Below, piece after piece: positions 20,022 to 29,586 of a DNA stretch of 64,000 nt. Location: positions 1 to 64,000 of the forward strand of contig CACWQT010000009.1 of NCBI GenBank assembly GCA_902763185.1, given 5' to 3'. The notes under the pieces are model-generated. The model was given only the letters and a program-made list of their open reading frames with translations. It had not been told where the DNA came from and ran no database searches. Made by a program: the position numbers and the translations under genes. How positions within the stretch are numbered: the stretch's first letter is position 1; each line of letters starts with the position of its first letter. The stretch is from an uncultured Rhodospirillales bacterium. Its GTDB lineage: Bacteria > Pseudomonadota > Alphaproteobacteria > RF32 > CAG-239.

Positions 20022-20423
20022 CTATTTGTTTTTGCTTCGGAGTGCTTTTTCGCGTGCTTTCTGAGCCTTTTCGGAAATGGTCTCTTTTTTAGTTTGTGCT
20101 TTTGGAGCTGACGGCTGTTCATTTTTTAGGGCGGCAGCATAAGTGCGAATGATTTCGCTTTCGTCACCAGTTGTTTCGGTGTATTTAATTTCACAAACAT
20201 AGAGTTGTTTAATTTTGCTTAATTTATGGATGGCTTCTACATCAAGTCCGGCAACAAGTATAATATCTTCTTTGGTGCGATTAAGTTTTAATACGCCGCC
20301 TAATTGGTTTAGTGAAAAAGTAGCGTTACGAGGTGCCGGTTCTTTGGCGTAGATTAATATCATTATTTCGCCTTTATTGTTTTCCACTAGTTCATATACA
20401 TCACGCGGAGAAATTTTGCTCAT
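20022..20423 (-). CDS. Hypothetical protein with basic tail
   Basis: 133 aa. A compact alpha/beta N-terminal part (residues 1-90, with EIMILIYAKEP and EDIILVAGLD strands) is followed by a Lys/Ala/Glu-rich C-terminal helix (KKETISEKAQKAREKAL). AAGGAAA before ATG 20423. The family is unknown. Gene direction and the gap fit a separate transcript. Confidence 0.6.
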   Translation of the reverse strand: MSKISPRDVYELVENNKGEIMILIYAKEPAPRNATFSLNQLGGVLKLNRTKEDIILVAGLDVEAIHKLSKIKQLYVCEIKYTETTGDESEIIRTYAAALKNEQPSAPKAQTKKETISEKAQKAREKALRSKNK

Positions 20424-20569
20424 GATCTTTTCCTTAGTTTGCTCTAATTTCTTTAGAGAGTAAGGGATAATTATTTAAGAATCCGTTTAATTTGGTAAAA
20501 ATAATATTTCAGAGTGATGAAAAAGAGATAACTTGCCAGAAAAAGCACTTTAAAATATCAAATAATGTC

Positions 20570-20598
20570 TTGACATCTAGTGATAAAAACATTTATAT
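20570..20598 (+). promoter_or_regulatory. secE-nusG promoter
   Basis: TTGACA (20570-20575), 17 bases, TTATAT (20593-20598), a near-consensus sigma70 promoter 58 bases before secE. Confidence 0.75.
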
Positions 20599-20655
20599 AT
20601 TCCTAACGTTTAACGGCAATTAAACTTTGATTGCCTCTCGTGTAATTTTATTTAA

Positions 20656-20859
20656 ATGGTTAGAGTTATGGTGAAAACAAGTCCGATACAATTTTTTAGG
20701 CAAGTTAAACAAGAAGTTAAAAAGGTTACATGGCCTTCAAAAAAAGATGTTATGCGTGCAACGATTATGGTTATGATAATTGTAGCTATCGCGTCAACGT
20801 TATTCTTTTTTGTAGATATGTTTTTCGGCGCCATAGTCAGTGCCATATTCAAATATTAG
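20656..20859 (+). CDS. secE: Preprotein translocase subunit SecE
   Basis: 67 aa, the usual short alphaproteobacterial form with one membrane helix. The conserved cytosolic segment FFRQVKQEVKKVTWPSKKD precedes the helix (residues ~35-60). It stabilises SecY in the SecYEG channel. Two ATGs (20656 and 20668) lack a clear SD; I keep the first. nusG begins 10 bases after its stop. Confidence 0.92.
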   Translation: MVRVMVKTSPIQFFRQVKQEVKKVTWPSKKDVMRATIMVMIIVAIASTLFFFVDMFFGAIVSAIFKY

Positions 20860-20869
20860 GAGTTTTTAG

Positions 20870-21403
20870 ATGACTGCACGTTGGTATGTTGTTAATGTTT
20901 ATTCCGGCTCAGAGAAAAAAGTTGCGGAATCTATTCGTGAACAGGCTGTTTTGAAAAAAATGGATGATCGCATTTTAGAGGTCTTGGTACCGACAGAACA
21001 AGTTGTTGAAGTGCGCAAAGGGCAGAAAGTCAATGCAGAACATAAGTTCTTTCCGGGATATATTTTGGTTAAAATGGAAATGAGTGAAGATGCTTGGCAT
21101 GTGGTTAAAGATACGCCTCGTGTCAGCGGCTTTTTGGGTAGCCATAACAAACCGCAACCGATTACCGAACGTGAAGTTAAGCGTATTATGGAACAAATTG
21201 AAGAGGGAATTGAACGTCCGACAACACAAGTTTACTTTGAGGTAGGCGAGCAAGTTCGGGTTAATGATGGTCCGTTTGCTTCGTTTGTCGGTGTGGTTGA
21301 AGAAGTAGATACCGAGAAATCTCGTTTGAAGGTTTCTGTTTCTATTTTCGGGCGTTATACACCGGTTGATTTGGAATTTAATCAAGTAGAAAAAGTATCT
21401 TAA
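20870..21403 (+). CDS. nusG: Transcription termination/antitermination factor NusG
   Basis: 177 aa. NGN domain starting ARWYVVNVYSGSEKKVAESI, with FFPGYILVKM and VSGFLGS, then the KOW domain VNDGPFASFVGVVEEVD. It binds RNA polymerase and links it to Rho or ribosomal S10. AGGAG before ATG. Unlike the usual order, rplKAJL does not follow; a terminator and a convergent gene do. Confidence 0.97.
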   Translation: MTARWYVVNVYSGSEKKVAESIREQAVLKKMDDRILEVLVPTEQVVEVRKGQKVNAEHKFFPGYILVKMEMSEDAWHVVKDTPRVSGFLGSHNKPQPITEREVKRIMEQIEEGIERPTTQVYFEVGEQVRVNDGPFASFVGVVEEVDTEKSRLKVSVSIFGRYTPVDLEFNQVEKVS

Positions 21404-21426
21404 TTTCTTGATTGATAAGTTAAAAA

Positions 21427-21453
21427 TAAGGACGTCGTTAGGCGTCCTTTTTG
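21427..21453 (+). terminator. secE-nusG terminator
   Basis: AAGGACG, loop TCGTTAGG, CGTCCTTTTT. It overlaps the last codons of the convergent HD gene. Confidence 0.75.
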
Positions 21454-22250
21454 TTTAGAATAAATTGGGTTATTTCCTGTTTAAATATTTTAGCATCAGA
21501 CTTTTTCCAATAAGGGGAGAAAAATCTGAACAATTTTTCAATAATTCCCAGTTTTTCCAAAAAAGTAAAAGAGCTTTGATAATTTACATCGTATATCCAA
21601 GCCATAATCAACAGAGCGTGGTCGGCAAAACTATGGATATCAGTTTTGTTAACGGAACGGTGCGCCATAAAATCTGTTAACGCTTTCGGTGTGATTGTTT
21701 TGTTATAGGGGGTAGCAAAATTATGCGGAACAAAAAAGACACATTTCATTTGTGAAAAGTTTGTTGCTAGCAAATTGAAATTAGCAATTTTGTCGGCGTC
21801 ACGGACTAAAAAGGCTATTTTTTGAATATGTTTTTGTTCGGTGGAAGATAGTTGTTGATAATCTTTATCTTCATATAGCCTTTCAATTAAATGTCCGTGG
21901 TGTTTGATGGGAAGTGTTACATCATTTTTGTTGAATAGGGGGTGATGAGCTAAAAATTCTGCACCGGCAACCCCATGGTCTATGCGATTACCCTTTTCTA
22001 TTTCCAGTATTTCAGCGAACCGACTGACATCATGGAGCAAAACAATAGCTTGGTAGTAACTGATTTCTTCTTTTGTGCATTTTGCAAAATACGGCTCGTG
22101 TCTTAAAATATATGTTCCGGCGCCTAAAACCTGATAGGAATGTTTTATCTTTTCGTCCATAAAAGCTTTTTGATAGTCGGTGTGTGCCAAAGCGTATTTT
22201 TCTTGGTATTCGTGGTCTAGGATTTTTTTTGCTTCAATTAAATAGGTCAT
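21438..22250 (-). CDS. HD-domain phosphohydrolase
   Basis: 270 aa, mostly helical. HD-domain ligands: KIKHSYQV (residue ~37), LLHDVSRF (~73), then IDHGVAGAEF and KHHGH around residues 90-117 and RDADKI at ~150. The extra His/Asp set resembles the HD-GYP-like or general HD hydrolases acting on nucleotides, but the substrate is unknown. The C-terminal 60 residues (FLEKLGIIEKLFRFFSPYWKK) are aromatic. It is convergent with nusG and shares its terminator region. Confidence 0.75.
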   Translation of the reverse strand: MTYLIEAKKILDHEYQEKYALAHTDYQKAFMDEKIKHSYQVLGAGTYILRHEPYFAKCTKEEISYYQAIVLLHDVSRFAEILEIEKGNRIDHGVAGAEFLAHHPLFNKNDVTLPIKHHGHLIERLYEDKDYQQLSSTEQKHIQKIAFLVRDADKIANFNLLATNFSQMKCVFFVPHNFATPYNKTITPKALTDFMAHRSVNKTDIHSFADHALLIMAWIYDVNYQSSFTFLEKLGIIEKLFRFFSPYWKKSDAKIFKQEITQFILNKKDA

Positions 22251-22304
22251 TTCTTCCTCTGATTTGTTTATAAAGAGTATAGTTCAAGAGGATAAATAAA
22301 ACGT

Positions 22305-22338
22305 AAAAAAAGGAATTTCTTTTTAGAAATTCCTTTTT
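22305..22338 (-). terminator. rpsU terminator
   Basis: AAAAAAGGAATTTC, loop TTTTTA, GAAATTCCTTTTT: a strong symmetric hairpin read from rpsU on the minus strand and placed so it could also stop plus-strand transcripts. Confidence 0.85.
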
Positions 22339-22358
22339 GAGTATCTATTAAATTCTTA

Positions 22359-22565
22359 TTAGAATCCTTCAGTATCTAAGCGCTTACGCAACTGTTTTCT
22401 GGATCTTCTGATAGCCTCAGCCTTGCGACGGGTCTTCTTTTCAGAATTCTTTTCATGACAACGGCGGAGCTTCATTTCACGGAAGATACCTTCACGTTGC
22501 ATCTTCTTCTTTAATATTTTCAAAGATTGCGCTACGTCATTACCAATAACAGTAACTTGAACCAC
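22359..22565 (-). CDS. rpsU: 30S ribosomal protein S21
   Basis: 68 aa, basic: [20 protein letters not shown] then a helical [17 protein letters not shown] tail. S21 helps 30S subunits bind mRNA. The first 40 residues are the standard S21 core; the C-terminal extension fits the alphaproteobacterial type. Separate transcript with terminator. Confidence 0.95.
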   Translation of the reverse strand: MVQVTVIGNDVAQSLKILKKKMQREGIFREMKLRRCHEKNSEKKTRRKAEAIRRSRKQLRKRLDTEGF

Positions 22566-22660
22566 TTAAATCACCTCTTTTCTTGTATCTAATTGTTAAA
22601 AGCTGGAGTCTTTATATCATACTTTTTTTAGATTGCAACAGAAAAACGCAAAAAAATTGT

Positions 22661-23005
22661 TTAGCTTTTGCGAAACTCTGCAACGCTGTTCCACATCTTT
22701 TCCAAATTATAAAATTCACGAACTTCAGGGCAAAAAATATGCACGATAACGTCAAAAGCATCAATTAAAACCCAATTTGCTTTTTCTTCACCTTCTGAAG
22801 AATTCGGATAACCGTTGTTTTTAAGTTCGGTTTTGAGTTTATCGGCTAATGATGCAACATGGCGGTTAGATGTGCCGGAAGCAATAACCATAAAGTTTGC
22901 AATAGATGTTTTGCCTTTAAGGTCAATGGTGACAATATCTTGGGCTTTGTTATCGTCCAAAGTTTTTTCAATGAGTTCTAGTAATTTTTGGTCTGTATTC
23001 ATCAT
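22661..23005 (-). CDS. rsfS: Ribosome silencing factor RsfS
   Basis: 114 aa. IVTIDLKGKTSIANFMVIASG and SSEGEEKANWVLIDAFDVIVHIF are the RsfS (Iojap) hallmarks. It binds L14 and blocks subunit joining during starvation. AAGGAG before ATG; a second ATG follows immediately. It is downstream of obgE, with a 9-base gap, as in many genomes. Confidence 0.95.
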   Translation of the reverse strand: MMNTDQKLLELIEKTLDDNKAQDIVTIDLKGKTSIANFMVIASGTSNRHVASLADKLKTELKNNGYPNSSEGEEKANWVLIDAFDVIVHIFCPEVREFYNLEKMWNSVAEFRKS

Positions 23006-23014
23006 TACTCCTTT

Positions 23015-24136
<1,122 letters not shown>

Positions 24137-24150
24137 TTATGCTTGTCAGA

Positions 24151-24408
24151 CTATTCTGCCGGAACAACAGAAACATAAGTTCTGTCATCGGCTTTGGTCT
24201 TGAATGCAACTTTACCTTCTGCTGTAGCAAAAATGGTGTGATCTTTACCCATACCAACATTTTCGCCGGGGTGGAATTTTGTTCCGCGTTGACGAATAAT
24301 GATGTTGCCGGAGATTACAGATTCACCGCCAAACTTCTTTACACCTAAACGACGTCCGATAGAGTCGCGTCCGTTTGATGAGCTACCGCCTGATTTCTTA
24401 TGTGCCAT
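24151..24408 (-). CDS. rpmA: 50S ribosomal protein L27
   Basis: 85 aa: [20 protein letters not shown] and the [12 protein letters not shown] segment are diagnostic. Its N-terminus reaches the peptidyl-transferase centre. There is no N-terminal propeptide of the Firmicutes type. AGGAG precedes ATG 24408. It lies 20 bases after rplU. Confidence 0.98.
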   Translation of the reverse strand: MAHKKSGGSSSNGRDSIGRRLGVKKFGGESVISGNIIIRQRGTKFHPGENVGMGKDHTIFATAEGKVAFKTKADDRTYVSVVPAE

Positions 24409-24428
24409 TTCTAATAACTCCTATTTTA

Positions 24429-24728
24429 TTACTTACACAAATCGGTAATTTTTACGATTGTGATGTTTTGTCTGTGTCCGTTTTTACGACGGTAATTTTG
24501 TCTTCTCTTTTTCTTGAAAACAATAACTTTAGCGTCTTTTGCTTGTTTAACAATGGTTCCTTTAACGCTTGCACCTGCTATAAACGGAGTGCCAACGGTC
24601 TCATCCATTGCTAAAACCTCGTTAAAAATTACTTCACTTCCAGCGTCACCAGCAATCTTTTCGATTTTGATAACATCGTTTGATGTCACTTTGTATTGCT
24701 TGCCGCCTGTTTTAATTACTGCATACAT
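24429..24728 (-). CDS. rplU: 50S ribosomal protein L21
   Basis: 99 aa. MYAVIKTGGKQYKV begins the protein, and FKKKRRQNYRRKNGHRQ is the rRNA-binding loop. I use ATG 24728 with AGGTGG upstream; a longer frame to 24773 adds unlikely residues. The promoter is at 24772-24799. L21 and L27 form the usual rplU-rpmA pair. Confidence 0.97.
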   Translation of the reverse strand: MYAVIKTGGKQYKVTSNDVIKIEKIAGDAGSEVIFNEVLAMDETVGTPFIAGASVKGTIVKQAKDAKVIVFKKKRRQNYRRKNGHRQNITIVKITDLCK

Positions 24729-24771
24729 TTTTTCCACCTGTTTTGTTGATTTAAACATAACTTTTTCGTGC

Positions 24772-24799
24772 AATATACAGAAGTTTTTTCAAGAGTCAA
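24772..24799 (-). promoter_or_regulatory. rplU promoter
   Basis: Minus strand TTGACT, 16 bases, TATATT. It is 44 bases before the rplU ATG and gives a short leader. Confidence 0.6.
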
Positions 24800-24822
24800 T
24801 AAGAATCTGTTAAAATTTTAAA

Positions 24823-25356
24823 TTAATTTAGTTTTTGTTGTTCTTTTAAGCGACGAAACAGGCGCGGCTGCATAAAACGTCCTTGCCAAAGACCGCGTCT
24901 GTGTTGTTTAGCTTCGGTTTGTTCTTGGCGGTAAGGCGTTTCTAAATAGGTTATGGCGTGACCGCTTAAAACCATTTCGCGGTTGATATCTGTGTTTCCG
25001 ACATAGCAAGTGCATAAGTCGCGGTCATATTGGTCTTTTTTATGGATACGGCAGGTGATTTGTTGATTGCTGATGAGGCCTTGCAGGTATTTAGCAGAAG
25101 TTATGCCGCAAGGATAAATTTTTTTGTGTTTGTCTTTACACTGTTGAACATATTCCGGTGCATCAATGCCCATTAAACGAATGCGGTGGCTGCCTATTTC
25201 CAAACTATCTCCATCAATAACTTTGGCCGGGGTTAATGCGGTGGTTTTAATTTCATTTGTTGAGATCTCTTCTGCCGTACAGGTAAAAAAGGCACATGCC
25301 AGTATCAGAAGTAACAGAAAAAACAGGCTGTTATTTAGTGTGTATATTTTTGACAA
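24823..25356 (-). CDS. Secreted thermonuclease (SNase-like)
   Basis: 177 aa from a TTG at 25356 (GGGAAG upstream), with a hydrophobic signal segment (LFFLLLLILACAFFTC) and the SNase domain: VIDGDSLEI, HRIRLMGIDAPE and KDQYDRDLCTCYV carry the metal and phosphate ligands (Asp, Arg, Glu, Arg). The enzyme hydrolyses DNA and RNA to 3'-mononucleotides outside the cytoplasm. The TC/LAC stretch could make a lipobox, so lipid anchoring is possible. Confidence 0.85.
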   Translation of the reverse strand: MSKIYTLNNSLFFLLLLILACAFFTCTAEEISTNEIKTTALTPAKVIDGDSLEIGSHRIRLMGIDAPEYVQQCKDKHKKIYPCGITSAKYLQGLISNQQITCRIHKKDQYDRDLCTCYVGNTDINREMVLSGHAITYLETPYRQEQTEAKQHRRGLWQGRFMQPRLFRRLKEQQKLN

Positions 25357-25434
25357 TTTTCTTCCCAATCACGTTGTTTATATGTAGTCTCTTAAGTAAA
25401 GTATATACTCACATTTAATTAAAGGTTAGTTAGC

Positions 25435-26535
25435 GTGCAAAAAATATTTTTTAAATCGTTGATGGTTATCGGCTTAGTAGGCAGTGTGGCGTCTTGTAAC
25501 GCGCCATGGTTAGAAGGACAAGCCGGTGAAGAATATGTTTATGAAGAAGATGTAACTCTTGCTTCTTACGAGGATACATATGTAGAGCCAATTGAGCCTG
25601 CTCCGGTGTTTAATGAAACGCCGACTGAGGCTGCAAAAGTTTATAATAAGCGTGTTCCGCCGCTTAATACGGTAATTGTCTGCAGAGATAAGCAGTGTGC
25701 TCCGGCAGAGCTTTCGATGTCTAAAGAATATATCTTTAATTCTTTGGCTCAGTTGATAGATAATAATTTGGATGAAACGGCATTGTTGTGTGAGGCCAAT
25801 GCACAGGCACATGTCTGCGTTAATCCGTATTTAACAGTTCCGGCAAAAGTCGGTGTTACGCCCGCATATGTCTATTTTGACGGTGTAAAATTGGTTGATG
25901 GTTCAAGCGTTAAAGGCAAAACGGCTCTTAATCTGGCGCTTGCCTATAATTTGAGCTATAACGGACAGACGCCGACGGTTTGCAAACCGGATAACTCTAT
26001 TTTGTATGTTAAAGGTAATAATGACATAGTCTTGAATGGTAACGGATTTAAGTGCGAGATGACAAGTGTCGGCACCACGACTATTCGCATTATGTTTAAT
26101 ATTGATTACATCGATGTGGATTACGGATATATAGGTGGATACTACTCTATCGGGTTGTCCGGTCCTGCTAATGGCGGTGGTTCGGGTTATGGTATGATTC
26201 GTCTTGTTAAAGAAGTTAAACCATTAAAGCCGGTTGTTGGTTCAAAACAACCAGAAGTTAAGGAAGCGGTTGCGCCGAGTCAGCCTGTAGCAGTGGTTCA
26301 GCCTTGTGTCGGTGTTCAACCATGTTATCAACCGGTTCCAGTGGTTCAGCCGGTTGCCGTAGCTCCCAAAATGCCAACGGTTGATGTTCATGTAAATGTT
26401 TCTACATCTGATCAACCAACGGTTGCGCCAAAGGCTGTGTATGAAGCAACTGATACTCATACGGTTGTTCATCCAAGTGGATCAAATCAACCAAGTCCTG
26501 TTTATGTAGACGATTTAGATGACTATATGAAATAG
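25435..26535 (+). CDS. Surface-type lipoprotein with Pro/Val/Gln repeats
   Basis: 366 aa from GTG 25435 (AAAGG upstream). A short signal MQKIFFKSLMVIGLVGSVASC gives a lipobox VASC with lipidated Cys21. Residues 80-245 look like a beta-rich domain with four Cys (VICRDKQC, ALLCEANA, HVCVNP) that may form disulfides. The C-terminal 120 residues are low complexity, with VQPC / PVVQPV repeats. No known family. It may be an outer-membrane structural or adhesion protein. Confidence 0.7.
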   Translation: MQKIFFKSLMVIGLVGSVASCNAPWLEGQAGEEYVYEEDVTLASYEDTYVEPIEPAPVFNETPTEAAKVYNKRVPPLNTVIVCRDKQCAPAELSMSKEYIFNSLAQLIDNNLDETALLCEANAQAHVCVNPYLTVPAKVGVTPAYVYFDGVKLVDGSSVKGKTALNLALAYNLSYNGQTPTVCKPDNSILYVKGNNDIVLNGNGFKCEMTSVGTTTIRIMFNIDYIDVDYGYIGGYYSIGLSGPANGGGSGYGMIRLVKEVKPLKPVVGSKQPEVKEAVAPSQPVAVVQPCVGVQPCYQPVPVVQPVAVAPKMPTVDVHVNVSTSDQPTVAPKAVYEATDTHTVVHPSGSNQPSPVYVDDLDDYMK

Positions 26536-26575
26536 ACTTGACATTTTGGTTTTTATGTGGAAATTTATTTATATC

Positions 26576-26609
26576 AAAAAGCTTCAGATAATTGTTTGAG
26601 GCTTTTTTT
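26576..26609 (+). terminator. Lipoprotein gene terminator
   Basis: AAAAAGCTTCA and TTGAGGCTTTTT pair with one G-U around GATAATTGT, followed by a T run, 40 bases after the lipoprotein stop. Confidence 0.8.
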
Positions 26610-26635
26610 GGTGAGGCATTAAAGGATAAAATAAA

Positions 26636-27295
26636 ATGGATAAAAAGTTTGTTATCTCGCTAATCGGTGCCCCTGCATCAGGAAAGGGGTATATTGCATC
26701 ATCTTTGGTCAATGAATTACAAACAAAATATCATATGGCAGCCAATGATATCAAAGATATTTCGGTAGGCGAGATGATCCGTCGAGAAAAGAAAGCGAAT
26801 ACGCCGTTGGGCCAAGAGTTAGCGGCAAATATGAAAGAGGGCGGATTGGCACCGGATCGTATTGTTAATAAGATGTTATTGAAAGCACTTGATGAAGTTA
26901 ATGCCAAAGTGCTTATTTTGGATGGATATCCGCGCACGGTCGGGCAAGTAAAGACCTTTGATAAGTTGATGGAAAATTACAGCAGTGCGGTTATTTTCCG
27001 CGATACACCCAAAGAACTTATTTTAGAACGCGTTAAAAATCGTCGAATTTGCGAAAAGTGCGGTAAAGCGCATGATGTCGGAGACGGCATTTGCACAGAT
27101 TGCGGTGGTAAATTGGTCATGCGAAAAGATGATAGCGTTTTACCGGAGCGCTTGGCTGAATATGAGGAGATGACAAAGCCTGCGGTAATAGAGCTTAAAA
27201 ATGAAGGCAAAAATTTCTTTTGGTATGAAGGAACGGCAGAAGGCGAAGATATTGCCGAATCTTTTTTGAAAGCAAATGAAAAATATTTAGCTTAA
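26636..27295 (+). CDS. adk: Adenylate kinase with zinc LID
   Basis: 219 aa. P-loop GAPASGKG (a G-to-A variant of GAPGSGKG), LDGYPRT and the NMP-binding region, and a LID holding CEKCGKAHDV and CTDCGG, four Cys for structural zinc as in Gram-positive-type Adk. It interconverts ATP+AMP and 2 ADP. AAAGGA precedes ATG. The A at the P-loop and the shorter core suggest it could be a paralogue rather than the only adk. Confidence 0.87.
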   Translation: MDKKFVISLIGAPASGKGYIASSLVNELQTKYHMAANDIKDISVGEMIRREKKANTPLGQELAANMKEGGLAPDRIVNKMLLKALDEVNAKVLILDGYPRTVGQVKTFDKLMENYSSAVIFRDTPKELILERVKNRRICEKCGKAHDVGDGICTDCGGKLVMRKDDSVLPERLAEYEEMTKPAVIELKNEGKNFFWYEGTAEGEDIAESFLKANEKYLA

Positions 27296-27305
27296 GATTT
27301 TTTAT

Positions 27306-27794
27306 TTAGGCGGCGTGGTTGCCAAATGATGCGCGGAGGTTGCTATGCGTAATGGCAATTGCTAAAGCGTCAGATGAATCATTGTTTTTTGGCGCACAAC
27401 CTGGGAGCAAAATCTTTACCATAGTTTCAACTTGTTTCTTATCAGCTCTGCCGACGCCGGTTAAGGCTTTTTTGATTTTGTTCGGTTCGTATTCATAAAG
27501 CGGAATGTTATAAAGTGCGGGCATTAAGAATACTACGCCTCTTGCCATACTTAATTTTAATGAAGTTTCAGGGTTCTCATTTAAGAAGGTAATTTCAATA
27601 GAGGCTTCATCCGGTTTGTAAGTTTCAATCACTTTGGTAAGTTCGTTAAAAATCGTATGCAGCCTTTGGGATAAGCCGTCTTTGGCTTTAGTTGCAATAA
27701 AACCGTCTGCCACATAAGACAGACGGTTTCCATTGACATCAATTATGCCCCAACCGGTAGATGATATACTCGGGTCAAGACCTAAAATCCGCAT
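27306..27794 (-). CDS. ruvC: Holliday junction resolvase RuvC
   Basis: 162 aa. MRILGLDPSISSTGWGIID carries the first catalytic Asp; ASIEITFL, KKALTGVGRADKKQV and SSDALAIAI give the remaining acidic residues (Glu, Asp, Asp). It cuts junctions bound by RuvAB. Its ATG shares one base with the yebC stop (TAATG), so the two are coupled. Confidence 0.97.
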   Translation of the reverse strand: MRILGLDPSISSTGWGIIDVNGNRLSYVADGFIATKAKDGLSQRLHTIFNELTKVIETYKPDEASIEITFLNENPETSLKLSMARGVVFLMPALYNIPLYEYEPNKIKKALTGVGRADKKQVETMVKILLPGCAPKNNDSSDALAIAITHSNLRASFGNHAA

Positions 27795-28549
27795 TATTCA
27801 GCCTCTAGTTCTGCCATAATGTTTTCGGCGATATCGGCATTGTGATAAACGTGCTGAACGTCTTCATCTTCTTCTAATGCGTCAATAAATTCCAAGAACT
27901 TCTTGGCGGTTTCCAAGTCCGTAATTTCTGTTTTTACGGTCGGTTTCCAATCAAGACGTGAAGCAGAAGGTGTGCCGAATTTCTTTTCCAAAGCGTCAGT
28001 TACGGCTGACAAATCATCCGGCAATGTTTCAATGGCGTGAATATCATCTTCGGAAATTACCTCGTTGGCGCCTGCCTCTAAAGCTTCTTCAAACATCTTG
28101 TCGGCGTCTGCCACAGCTATCGGGTATTCAATGTAACCGATACGTTCAAAGTTAAATGATACAGAGCCGGTTTCCCCCATGGTTCCGCCACGTTTACCGA
28201 AAATGGCGCGGACATTACTTGCCGTGCGGTTCTTGTTATCAGTTAAAGCCTCAACAATTACGGCAACTTTGTTTGGTGAGAAACCTTCATAACGCATGGT
28301 GGTAAAATCTGCACCGCCGGCAACTTGAGTTGCTTTGGCAATAGCGCGCTCAATGTTATCTTTCGGCATACTTTCGGCGCGTGCGGCTTGAATAGCTAAC
28401 CTTAAACGAGGGTTTTTATCCGGTTCCGGTAAGCCGCTTTTGGCAGCAACGGTAATTTCACGAGCAAGTTTAGCAAATACGCGTGCCTTTTTGGCATCTT
28501 GTGCGCCTTTACGATACATAATATTTTTAAATTGGGAGTGTCCTGACAT
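27794..28549 (-). CDS. yebC: YebC/PmpR family transcriptional regulator
   Basis: 251 aa. MSGHSQFKNIMYRKGAQDAKKARVFAKLAREI and the YEGFSPNKVAVIVEALTDN core are typical. It acts as a DNA-binding regulator or translation factor for proline tracts. yebC precedes ruvC as in many alphaproteobacteria, and the pair overlaps by one base. Confidence 0.96.
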   Translation of the reverse strand: MSGHSQFKNIMYRKGAQDAKKARVFAKLAREITVAAKSGLPEPDKNPRLRLAIQAARAESMPKDNIERAIAKATQVAGGADFTTMRYEGFSPNKVAVIVEALTDNKNRTASNVRAIFGKRGGTMGETGSVSFNFERIGYIEYPIAVADADKMFEEALEAGANEVISEDDIHAIETLPDDLSAVTDALEKKFGTPSASRLDWKPTVKTEITDLETAKKFLEFIDALEEDEDVQHVYHNADIAENIMAELEAE

Positions 28550-28637
28550 TTAGCATCTCCATAAATTATAGGTTAACGTTTTTCTTTTCTATAATGCCAA
28601 GATTGAAATAGCGCAAGTTTTTTTTATATTTTTTTGA

Positions 28638-29447
28638 TTAAAAATTTGATTCTGAAACAAGCGTTGTGTCATCAAGCAAGAAAGCCGGTGTGCTTTTGCC
28701 AAAGATTTTATATTTGCGGGCTAAATCAAGGGCTTTTTTATCTTGCTTATGTTCGGCGTGCTTTTTCGCGTATTTTGAAACTCTCGGTTTTGATGTTTCA
28801 GCACTTTCGGGCATTTGCGGCTCGTTTTTAATATCTTCAGTCAGTTCGCTTTCTTTGTTTTTATCAATTTTGATTTCGGCCGGCGTTTTTAAGATTTTGT
28901 TTAGGATGTCTTGCGTTTCTTTGGAGCGGCGGGTGGTAAATACGATGTTTTGCTTATTTGCCGGAAGTTGTTCCAAAACTTTTTCAAGATTTTCAAGCTG
29001 GCGATTTTTCTTAATCAGGTTGATATCGTCTACCACTAAAATATTGATGTTTGAAATGTCCAAATTATTTTCAGCAATATTTTCCAACAACAAAGACGGA
29101 GAGGCGATAATCACATTTGCTTCCAAAGTTGAGGCGGAGTCATTATTCTCATCATTGATTTCATGATATTTGTTAAAAATGGCGAATTTATCGGAAATGT
29201 TGACCGACTCCTTAGAATCGGCGGTGATGATGAGGATATTCTGTCCCTCATTTTTAGAGATGATGTCAATTAAAGGGAAGATATAAGCACAAGTTTTACC
29301 GCAAACCGCCGGTGCAATAGTGAAGATGTCTTTTCCCTCAAGGATAGAAGGGATAACATCTTTTTGAACAGTAGTCGGCTCTTGATAACCCAAATCTTCA
29401 ATGGCATGTATGGTTTTTTCATCCAGTCCTAAATCTCTAAAACTCAT
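28638..29447 (-). CDS. Degenerate single-domain DEAD-box-like protein
   Basis: 269 aa. The N-terminal half is a DEAD-box RecA1 domain: Q motif (F-x-x-L-GL, GYQEPTTVQ), Walker A APAVCGKT, motif Ib-like SPSLLLE, motif II VVDDINL (DEAD changed to DDIN), motif III FTTRRS (SAT changed). There is no RecA2 domain; after residue 190 it becomes an acidic then Lys-rich tail. The catalytic Glu is missing, so helicase activity is doubtful. AGGA precedes the ATG. It may be a regulator or RNA-binding remnant; it is read as intact. Confidence 0.7.
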   Translation of the reverse strand: MSFRDLGLDEKTIHAIEDLGYQEPTTVQKDVIPSILEGKDIFTIAPAVCGKTCAYIFPLIDIISKNEGQNILIITADSKESVNISDKFAIFNKYHEINDENNDSASTLEANVIIASPSLLLENIAENNLDISNINILVVDDINLIKKNRQLENLEKVLEQLPANKQNIVFTTRRSKETQDILNKILKTPAEIKIDKNKESELTEDIKNEPQMPESAETSKPRVSKYAKKHAEHKQDKKALDLARKYKIFGKSTPAFLLDDTTLVSESNF

Positions 29448-29529
29448 CTTTTTTTCCTAAAATTGTCATTTATTTTGTTGGATAATAGCTCTTTTTGTTA
29501 GAGAGTCAAGGGGGATGTGGGAATGCCAA

Positions 29530-29570
29530 CAAAAAACCGTTGCCAACACATAGTCAGCAACGGTTCTTTG
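29530..29570 (-). terminator. Terminator of the 29587 orphan
   Basis: On the minus strand AACCGTTGC, a 13-base loop, GCAACGGTTTTTTG: a 9-bp stem and T run 17 bases after the orphan stop. Confidence 0.85.
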
Positions 29571-29586
29571 TTAAAGGGTTAGAGGT

